Below, in pieces: positions 7,194 through 13,962 of a stretch of 64,000 bases of DNA. Position 1 is the stretch's first letter, and the number at the start of each line of letters is the position of its first letter. Origin of the DNA: Massilia sp. Root351 (lineage in GTDB: Bacteria > Pseudomonadota > Gammaproteobacteria > Burkholderiales > Burkholderiaceae_D); assembly GCF_001425045.1 (NCBI RefSeq), contig NZ_LMDJ01000034.1, positions 124,001 to 188,000 on the forward strand. Reading direction: 5' to 3'. A program made the translations under genes and the position numbers. Below the pieces are notes generated by a model. It was not told where the DNA came from. It did no database searches and saw only the letters and a list, made by a program, of their open reading frames with translations.

Positions 7194-9365
7194 CTAGTGG
7201 CTCTCGCCCCGGATGCCGAAGCGCCAGTACAGCACGAAGCCGAGCAGCGAGAAGCCGACCACCACGCCGACGGTGGCCAGCTCGTAGCTGGCCACCTGGT
7301 GCGCGATCGCAGCCAGTTCCTGCAGGTCCGGCGCAGGCGTTTCCTTGAACAGCTTGAGCTGCCATTCATAGCTGTTCATGGTGCGCCACTCGCGGATGGG
7401 CTCCCAGATATGGTTGGCCGCCAGCCCCAGGCCCAGCGCCGAGAAAATGGAACCGTAGACGCGCTGCCGCAGCTCGGTGCGGGCGGCGATGGCGTGCTGC
7501 ATCAGGCCGTCGATGCGGTCGATCAGGTCCAGCAGTTCGCCGCGCTGCTGCGACACGCCCCACCAGCGCTGCAGCGCTTCGCCCAGGCGGTTCTCGTCGA
7601 AGTCGTCGCGCAGCATGCTGCCGCCGGCGATCACCGCCAGCGCGCGCGCCTTCACTTCGTGCATCTGCCCGCTCCAGCTGGCCGCGTCGCGCCCGGCGGC
7701 GGCGCCGTGGTGGCTGCCCAGCTCTGCAGTCCACTCCGCCAGCTTGTCCGCGTAGTCGCGCAAAAAGCCGCTATAGGCCTGGCTGACCGAGGCCACGGCG
7801 GCGGCCACGCGGGCCAGGCGCTGCGCCCCGCCCTGCGCCCCCGGCCCCTCGAACAGCGTCACCCCCTGCCGGTGCGCCAGCACCTGCACCGCGCCGTAGC
7901 GCAGCACCTCGTAACTGTCCTGCGGCGGCAGCGCCAGCGGACTGGCGGCCGGGCCGCCGGACTGGCTGTGCGAAGCCAGCCAGGCCTGGAAGCTGGGCGT
8001 TTCCAGCAGTGCCAGGTCCGGATGCAGGCCCTGCGCCGCCGCGCCGGAGGCGTTCCAGCGCAGCACGCGTACGGTCCGAGCCTGCCCTTGCCCCTGTCCT
8101 TGCGCCGGCGCCAGCCCGGCGGGGGCCTGGCCATCCGGCAGCGCCTCCACCAGCGCGGCCGCCGGGCGCAGGAAGTACTGCTGCCACAGCGCGGGCAGCA
8201 CGTCGGCCCGCCAGTCCAGCCGCGTGCCGGCCACGCCGCTGTCGAGCTGCTTGGGCGCGGCCAGCAGCGTGTGGCGGCCATTGTCGTCATACCAAGGCTG
8301 GTTGGGCGCGCCTGGCGCCATGCGCGACGGCTCGGCCGGGTCGCGGTAGGAAGCGAGGAAGCGCGGCGCGTCGGACGGACGGGCGCCGTTCCAGCGCTGC
8401 ACCTCCAGCGCCTCCAGCGCGCGCCACAGGCTTTCCAGCGTGGCGCCACAGCGCGGATCGACCGACAGCACCATGTCGTTGCCGTTGCCCGCTTCTCCAG
8501 GACGGTGCAGCGCCAGCACCGAGTAGCCCTTGCGCGTCCAGCTGTTGGCCGAGTCGGCGCGCGCCATCACCTTGAGCACGCCGGACGGGAACACTTCCGA
8601 CAGGATCAGCGCATCGAGCAGCACCTGGCGCCCCGAGCCGGCCAGGTCCACCAGCAGCTGGCAGCGGCTGGCCTGCTGCAGCGCCAGCTCGTACATCTGC
8701 CGCTCATGCGCCAGGTGGGCCACCGCGCGGCTGTAGTCCGCGCCTGCCAGGTAGCCGATGCCGGACTCCGGGCGCGGCTGGCTGGCCATCATGCGCTGCA
8801 TCAGCGCCAGGCAGGCTTGCAGGCCGGCGCGCGCATAGCCGTCGCGCACCACTTCTGCGGCGTGCTGCGGCAGATAGGAGTGCCCCAGTACGCTGAGCAG
8901 GCAGGCGGCCGAGCGCGACAGGTCGGCGCCGTCCAGGTAGTCGCCGCCCTCCCAGGCGCTGACATAGGCCACCCAGGCGGCCGGGTCGGGCAGCGGCTGC
9001 CCATCCAGCGCCGCGCCGAACAGCAGCAGCGCGCAGCAGGTGTCCAGCGACAGGTCCTCCAGCACGATGGTGCGGATCGCCGCCGTGGAAGGCAGGCGCT
9101 CACGCCAGTCCTCCCAACGCGCGGGCCCGGCATGGGCCACCAGCTCAGCCACCGAGCGCGCGCCGCCGGCGTCGCCCTTGTAGTTCAGGCATACGGCCTG
9201 GCCGCCTGGCCCGGTATCGGCATCGGGATGGCCCAGCCCCACCAGCAAGGTGCCGGGACCGCCCTGCCGGGCGCCAGCATTCAGCTCAACCGTGATGCCG
9301 GGCGCCAGCCACCAGCCGGCCTGCCCGCCGAGGCGCGCCTGCATTGCCGCTACGTGGTCGTTCAT
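7194..9365 (-). CDS. Large hypothetical protein with two C-terminal membrane segments (third gene of HEPN operon)
   Basis: A 723-residue protein that I do not recognise. The N-terminal third is globular and has a conserved-looking acidic motif (LEDLSLDTCCALLLF, residues 102-116), vaguely reminiscent of metal-binding DHH-type motifs but too weak to assign. The middle is an alpha/beta region with many Trp. Residues about 530-635 look helical or coiled-coil. Two hydrophobic segments (about 638-654 and 698-715) sit near the C terminus, which ends in RFGIRGESH, so most of the protein should lie on one face of the membrane. Its ATG overlaps the stop of the upstream gene by the four bases ATGA, so translation is probably coupled. 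The function probably depends on the two upstream genes. Confidence 0.75.
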   Translation of the reverse strand: MNDHVAAMQARLGGQAGWWLAPGITVELNAGARQGGPGTLLVGLGHPDADTGPGGQAVCLNYKGDAGGARSVAELVAHAGPARWEDWRERLPSTAAIRTIVLEDLSLDTCCALLLFGAALDGQPLPDPAAWVAYVSAWEGGDYLDGADLSRSAACLLSVLGHSYLPQHAAEVVRDGYARAGLQACLALMQRMMASQPRPESGIGYLAGADYSRAVAHLAHERQMYELALQQASRCQLLVDLAGSGRQVLLDALILSEVFPSGVLKVMARADSANSWTRKGYSVLALHRPGEAGNGNDMVLSVDPRCGATLESLWRALEALEVQRWNGARPSDAPRFLASYRDPAEPSRMAPGAPNQPWYDDNGRHTLLAAPKQLDSGVAGTRLDWRADVLPALWQQYFLRPAAALVEALPDGQAPAGLAPAQGQGQGQARTVRVLRWNASGAAAQGLHPDLALLETPSFQAWLASHSQSGGPAASPLALPPQDSYEVLRYGAVQVLAHRQGVTLFEGPGAQGGAQRLARVAAAVASVSQAYSGFLRDYADKLAEWTAELGSHHGAAAGRDAASWSGQMHEVKARALAVIAGGSMLRDDFDENRLGEALQRWWGVSQQRGELLDLIDRIDGLMQHAIAARTELRQRVYGSIFSALGLGLAANHIWEPIREWRTMNSYEWQLKLFKETPAPDLQELAAIAHQVASYELATVGVVVGFSLLGFVLYWRFGIRGESH

Positions 9366-9763
9366 GGTTTCACCGCCTTCAGGATTTGTTCGTTCGATCG
9401 CACGAGCCAGTCGTTAATGTCAATATTGGGTTCGTTTTCCACCAGGCCGGTGCAGTACTTGTGCACCGTGCTGCGCAGCTTGGAGCGGTCCATCAGACCG
9501 GTGGCGACACCGGGGTATAGATCCCGCAGCAGTTGGGTGCGCGGATTGCTGTTGTCGGCACGCATGGGATTGAACATGCCCGCTTCCAGCAGCAGGCCGC
9601 CCTCGTTTGCCATTTCAGCGGCCTCGCATTGCGCCGCCGGCTTCACGGCCGCCTTCTGGCGGTCGTACTCGGCGCGCGCCTCGCGGTGGTACTTCAACTG
9701 GGTGTCGTACTCGTTCTGCGCGTAGGCGATATCGGCCGGCCGGCTGCAGAACTGCTTCAGCAT
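9362..9763 (-). CDS. Small hypothetical protein, middle gene of HEPN operon
   Basis: A 133-residue protein with no signal peptide or membrane segment. Residues about 10-45 are rich in Tyr, Gln, Arg and Lys and likely form a long helix; the C-terminal half has DLYPGVATGL and ENEPNIDINDW. I recognise no family. The ATG lies five bases after the stop of the HEPN gene, inside a perfect inverted repeat, and its stop overlaps the next start (ATGA). The upstream protein ends abruptly in an ankyrin-like half repeat, so this ORF could be the split-off C-terminal part of an ancestral fusion. That is inference. Confidence 0.65.
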   Translation of the reverse strand: MLKQFCSRPADIAYAQNEYDTQLKYHREARAEYDRQKAAVKPAAQCEAAEMANEGGLLLEAGMFNPMRADNSNPRTQLLRDLYPGVATGLMDRSKLRSTVHKYCTGLVENEPNIDINDWLVRSNEQILKAVKP

Positions 9764-9779
9764 GCGCTTCAGCGCATGC
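9760..9779. repeat. Perfect inverted repeat spanning a stop/start junction
   Basis: Nine-base arms GCATGCGCT and AGCGCATGC with a two-base centre cover exactly the stop codon of the HEPN gene and the start codon of the 133-residue gene. In mRNA this would be a compact hairpin over the intercistronic site. It may tune re-initiation or simply be a rearrangement scar. Confidence 0.85.
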
Positions 9780-11073
9780 CGCCGTCCAGGAACAGCGCCA
9801 CGTTGCGGGTGTCGCCTCGGCTGATGGCGCCGATGAATTCACTTTCCTTCCACGCCACGCCATTGTTGGCGAGCTCCTTGCGCGGGTCTGCGCTCACCTC
9901 CTTCTTCACGGTGTCCATCTTTTTGTCGATGCTGCTGACCGAGCCGCGCATGCTCTCGGTGCTGCGCAGCGTAAACAGCGAGGCGGCGCCCAGCGCCAGC
10001 ACGCCGATGCCCAGCCAGCGCTGGTGGCGGCGCAGCCAGCTGGTGTTCTCCACCGCCACGTCCACGCCCCTGGCTGTGCGCTCGGTGGTCTGGCGCACGC
10101 CCTCCAGCGTGCCGCCCAGCGCGGCCACGTCGTCGCGGATCGCCTGCACGTCTTCGCCCAGGCGGTCGAAGCTGTCCGCCACGCGCCTGAAGTGGCGCTC
10201 CAGTTCTTCCTTGGTGGCGTCGAAATAACTGTCCGGGTTGGTGCGCAGTTCACCGTCGTCGTGCGCGTCCTGCAGCGGCCTCACCACCTCGTGGTAGTAG
10301 TGCCCCAGCAGGGCGATCTGCACCGGCGTGACGCGCTTGTGGTGGGCCAGCCGGTTGCGGATCTCGCGCACATCCTCCAGGAACAAGGCCAGCGTTTCAC
10401 GCTTGTCCTTGAACAGCGTGAGGAAGGGCTTGTGCGCGAACAGCGCCTCGTACTGCTGCGGATACTCGCGCTTGTGGGCGAAGATCTTGCCCAGGTCGCT
10501 GAACATGGTACCGCTCAGCACATCGCCCGGATCCGCTGCGGCCAGCCAGCGCTCCACGGCGGCATCGCCGGACAGGTCGCGCAGCCGCGCCAGCAGCCGC
10601 TGCTGGTCGCCATGCTTCTCGCCGATGACGCCGCGCAGTATCAGTTCCAGCGCCCGCACCTGCTGCTGGCCGCTGCGCAGCTCCGGCTCGCCCGGCGGCG
10701 GCAGCGGCACGGCGATGCCGGCCGCCGGCTGGTTCTCCTGCACGCGCTCCAGCCAGTTCAGCCAGCGCAGCGCAGCGATCTCGTCGCTGGCGGCGGGGGC
10801 CGTATTGCCTTCCGCACTCCCCTCAATACGCATCACCCGCCGCGCCGCCTTGGTAAAGTCATCCGTTTGTTGCTGGTCCAGGCCCAGGCGCTGGCCCAGC
10901 GCTTCCCAGCCGCCGGCCTGGTTGCGCAGCCCCTCCAGGCGCTGGAACAGCTGCGCCAGCGTGGAGGCGGCGCCGGGATTGCCGCCCAGGTGGCGCACGA
11001 TGGCGGCCAGCCCGGCGCGGCCGATGTCGAGGTAAGCCTGCAATTGGGCCTCGGGTTCAGCGTGGTCGGGCAT
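9769..11073 (-). CDS. HEPN-domain membrane protein (first gene of three-gene operon)
   Basis: A 434-residue protein. Residues about 138-265 resemble a HEPN/Swt1-like helical domain: the family RNase motif R-x4-H is present as RNRLAH (239-244), within a DVREIRNRLAHHK context usual for HEPN proteins. A helical, probably coiled-coil stretch (285-345, with regular SFDRLGEDVQAIRDDVAAL spacing) leads to one membrane segment (353-369). The C terminus (411-433) looks like the first half of an ankyrin repeat (EFIGAISRGDTRNVALFLDGGM) and then stops. The ATG at 11073 has AGGAG at ideal spacing. HEPN domains are frequent in toxins, RNA-targeting immunity and stress response. Here the domain would face the cytoplasm on a membrane anchor. 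No antitoxin is evident unless the next genes serve that role. Confidence 0.75.
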   Translation of the reverse strand: MPDHAEPEAQLQAYLDIGRAGLAAIVRHLGGNPGAASTLAQLFQRLEGLRNQAGGWEALGQRLGLDQQQTDDFTKAARRVMRIEGSAEGNTAPAASDEIAALRWLNWLERVQENQPAAGIAVPLPPPGEPELRSGQQQVRALELILRGVIGEKHGDQQRLLARLRDLSGDAAVERWLAAADPGDVLSGTMFSDLGKIFAHKREYPQQYEALFAHKPFLTLFKDKRETLALFLEDVREIRNRLAHHKRVTPVQIALLGHYYHEVVRPLQDAHDDGELRTNPDSYFDATKEELERHFRRVADSFDRLGEDVQAIRDDVAALGGTLEGVRQTTERTARGVDVAVENTSWLRRHQRWLGIGVLALGAASLFTLRSTESMRGSVSSIDKKMDTVKKEVSADPRKELANNGVAWKESEFIGAISRGDTRNVALFLDGGMR

Positions 11074-11219
11074 GGTACTCCTGTGAATTTCCGTGGAGCA
11101 GGCGATTATATCGGGGCAGGCAAAGCCGAATTCTCACCAATTTCCACCGCCGCGTGTCCCACGATGCCGCCCGGCCGGAGTAAGATAGCCGCCACCCGAG
11201 CAACCAACCTGGAGCCGCA

Positions 11220-12848
11220 ATGCGTCTTACCTCCCTCGCCATCGCCGCCGGCCTGAGCCTGGCCGCCCACACCGTCCACGCCCAGCAGGCCACCGTGCGC
11301 GAAGCGCCGCTGCGCGCCCACCTGTCCTTCCTGGCCGACGACCTGCTTGAAGGTCGCGGCACCGGCCAGCGCGGCGGCGACCTGGCGGTGCGCTACCTGG
11401 AAACCCAGGCCGCGCTGATGGGCCTCAAGCCGCTGGCCGACGGCAGCTACCGCCAGCCGGTGCGCTTCCAGGGCACCAAGCTGCTGCCCGGCAGCTCGGT
11501 GGCCTTCCACGCCGGCAGCGGCACGCGCCTGACGCCGCTTCCCGGCCAGGGCATCGTGTACGGCACCGGCAGCGGCAAGGCCAGCGTGAGCTTCGAAGCG
11601 CCGCTGCTGTTCGTCGGCTACGGCGTCAAGGCCGAGGAAGAGAACTGGGACGACTACAAGGGCGTGGACGTGAAGGGCAAGATCCTGGTCATGATGGTCA
11701 ACGACCCGCAGCCCACCGCCGAGGAACCGAACCGCTTCGCCGGCAAGGCCTACACCTACTACGGCCGCTGGCTGTACAAGTTCGAGGAAGCGGTGCGGCG
11801 CGGCGCGGCCGGCGCACTGCTGATCCACACCACGCCATCGGCCTCCTATCCGTGGACGGTGCCGGCCAATGGCTTCAGCCATGAGCGTTTCCACCTGAAC
11901 CCAGGCGGCAACAACATCGAGGGCTGGCTGCACGAGGACACCGCGCGCGACCTGGTGGGCGCCTCCGGCTTCGACCTGGACGAACTGCGCCGCCGCGCCG
12001 AACGGCGCGACTTCCAGCCGGTGGACCTGAAAGCGACCGCCAAGGTGGAACTGCGCAGCGTCATCCGCCAGGTGGAGCAGTTCAACGTGGCCGGCATCGT
12101 GCCGGGCACCGATCCCAAGCTGAAAGAGCAGGCGGTGGTGTATTCGGCGCACTGGGACCACCTCGGCATCGACGAGGGCGTCAAACGCGACGACAAGACC
12201 GACCATACCTACAACGGCGCCATCGACAACGCCTCCGGCGTGGCGGCACTGCTGGCCATGGCGGCCGAAGCGGTCAAGCACCCGGCCAAGCGCACCCAGG
12301 TCTTCCTGTGGCCGGCCGCCGAGGAACAGGGCTTGCTGGGCAGCGCGGCCTATGTGGCCAATCCGGCCTGGCCGCTGAACAAGACCAGCGCCGACCTCAA
12401 CCTGGACAGCATGAACTTCGCCGGCCGCACCAAGGACATCGGCGTGGCCGGCGCCGAGCGCAGCAGCCTGTACGAGACGGCCGGCCAGGTGGCCAGGAAG
12501 ATGGGGTTGAAGCTGGCGCCGCTGATTCCGGACCTGTCGGGCGCCTACTTCCGCGCCGACCACTTCAACTTCGCCAAGGCCGGCATCCCGGCCTTCAACG
12601 TGGGCTCGGCGGTGTTTTCCGGCGACGGCCATTTCGAGTTCGAGAAGAACCAGCAGGCCTCCAGCGAGCGGCTGGTGTCGTTCAAGAAGGATTACCACCA
12701 GGTGACGGACGAGTACCGCGCGGACTGGGACTTGTCGGGCATGGTGCAGCAGGCGCAGTTCACGCTGAACCTGGGCTACGCGGTGGCCAACGCGCCGGCC
12801 ATGGCCAGCTTCAGGAAGGGCGACGCGTTCGCCAAGGTGAAGCGCTAA
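11220..12848 (+). CDS. M28 family zinc metallopeptidase with PA domain, exported
   Basis: A 542-residue secreted aminopeptidase-type enzyme expected to use two zinc ions. A signal peptide ends near VHAQQ (residues 19-23). A PA-type insert lies about 130-250. The M28 metal ligands are recognisable in order: AHWDHLG (His, Asp), AIDNASG (Asp), PAAEEQG (catalytic Glu and ligand Glu), NLDSMN (Asp) and DYHQVTDEY (His). All key residues are present, so an active periplasmic or secreted peptidase is likely. GGAG precedes the ATG. It stands alone, divergent from the HEPN operon and convergent with the methyltransferase gene only 10 bp downstream. Confidence 0.92.
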   Translation: MRLTSLAIAAGLSLAAHTVHAQQATVREAPLRAHLSFLADDLLEGRGTGQRGGDLAVRYLETQAALMGLKPLADGSYRQPVRFQGTKLLPGSSVAFHAGSGTRLTPLPGQGIVYGTGSGKASVSFEAPLLFVGYGVKAEEENWDDYKGVDVKGKILVMMVNDPQPTAEEPNRFAGKAYTYYGRWLYKFEEAVRRGAAGALLIHTTPSASYPWTVPANGFSHERFHLNPGGNNIEGWLHEDTARDLVGASGFDLDELRRRAERRDFQPVDLKATAKVELRSVIRQVEQFNVAGIVPGTDPKLKEQAVVYSAHWDHLGIDEGVKRDDKTDHTYNGAIDNASGVAALLAMAAEAVKHPAKRTQVFLWPAAEEQGLLGSAAYVANPAWPLNKTSADLNLDSMNFAGRTKDIGVAGAERSSLYETAGQVARKMGLKLAPLIPDLSGAYFRADHFNFAKAGIPAFNVGSAVFSGDGHFEFEKNQQASSERLVSFKKDYHQVTDEYRADWDLSGMVQQAQFTLNLGYAVANAPAMASFRKGDAFAKVKR

Positions 12849-12858
12849 GGGGAGCCGC

Positions 12859-13953
12859 CTAAGCCGCGTCGTAGGCGGCGCACTCGGCACGGGCGCTGGC
12901 TTCCCACTCGTCCGGGTCGGGCGCGTACAGGTAGGCGGGCGACGGCGGCGGGCCGTCCGCCGCGCCGATGCGCTGGTACACGAACACGCTGGTCCAGGCC
13001 ACCGAATTCGACGGGAAGTGGTGCAGCAGCCGGAACGCCGGATGCGACAGCGGGAAGGTGGTGCAGCTCACCAGGCAGCCTTGCGGCAGCTCGCGCGCCA
13101 GCTTGTCCGCCAGCGCGTCCATCAGCGGCGCGAAGCAGGTGCTGTAGATGAACACCAGGCTGGCGCGGCTGACGTCGGCCTCGAACATGTTTTGCTCGCG
13201 CAGTGCGATGCGGGCTTCAAGTTCCAGCAGGTGACGCAGCGTGGCGGCGCCGCCCGAGGGCAGTGCCAGCGGGACATCCGGGGACGGCGGCGCCGGCTGC
13301 GCCAGCCCGGCCAGCAGCCCGGCGGCGCGCGCCAGCAACTGCGCGCGGCGCTCCATGGCCATGGCGTGGCGGTAGGGCAGCAGCTCGACGCCGGTGCAGC
13401 GCGCGAACGGCAGGGCCAGCGCGGCCGACATCACCACTTTGCCGAGGCCGCTGCCCAGGTCCATCATCTCCCCGCCCGGCGCAACATAGGGCGCTATCGC
13501 GTCGAAGTAATTCTCCAGCTCGTAGCGCTGGAACTCGCCGTAAATCAGGCTGCCGTCGTCCACCAGCCACTGGCGCAGCTCCGCATCGCTGACCTGCTCC
13601 AGCTGCAAGGCGTCCGGCGGCAAGACGGCCGGCTCCGGCGGCAGCATGCCGTGGCGCTGGATGCTGGCCGGCAGCAGCCCTATCACGTAGCGCAGATGCG
13701 GCCTCAGGCGGGACAGGAAATAGTCGCGCCGCGCCGGGTCGCGGAAGGCGCGGCGCAGCGCCAGGCCGATCTCGGCGAAGCGCGCGAAGCGGCCGCTGTC
13801 GAGCAGCGCGCGCAGCGGCCGCACATGCAGCTCGCCGCCTTCCACGCTGTCCAGCAAGGCCGCCAGCACGCCTTCCGGCGTGTCGCAGGCGGCGGGCGCG
13901 GCTTCGGCCGCGCGGTCGGCGCGGCGCCAGGCGGGGGACGGGAGTTCAGCCAT
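12859..13953 (-). CDS. DOT1-like SAM-dependent methyltransferase
   Basis: A 364-residue predicted methyltransferase. The SAM-binding motif I is DLGSGLGKVV (165-174), followed by the acidic strand end GVE (188-190). Upstream lies YGEF (138-141). This spacing and the LGSG-x-GKVV form match the DOT1/histone-methylation fold rather than small-molecule methyltransferases. Residues 1-130 are helical and of no known family. The substrate in bacteria is unknown; a protein Lys residue is one guess. It starts nine bases after the stop of the GGDEF-EAL gene on the same strand, so the two are probably co-transcribed. Confidence 0.7.
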   Translation of the reverse strand: MAELPSPAWRRADRAAEAAPAACDTPEGVLAALLDSVEGGELHVRPLRALLDSGRFARFAEIGLALRRAFRDPARRDYFLSRLRPHLRYVIGLLPASIQRHGMLPPEPAVLPPDALQLEQVSDAELRQWLVDDGSLIYGEFQRYELENYFDAIAPYVAPGGEMMDLGSGLGKVVMSAALALPFARCTGVELLPYRHAMAMERRAQLLARAAGLLAGLAQPAPPSPDVPLALPSGGAATLRHLLELEARIALREQNMFEADVSRASLVFIYSTCFAPLMDALADKLARELPQGCLVSCTTFPLSHPAFRLLHHFPSNSVAWTSVFVYQRIGAADGPPPSPAYLYAPDPDEWEASARAECAAYDAA

Positions 13954-13962
13954 GCGCCGTCC

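Noticed and set aside
7197..9725. 842-codon plus-strand ORF across the HEPN operon
   Set aside because: The composition (Arg, Gln, Ala, Val, no motifs) fits an antisense shadow, while the minus-strand genes have ribosome sites and coupled junctions.
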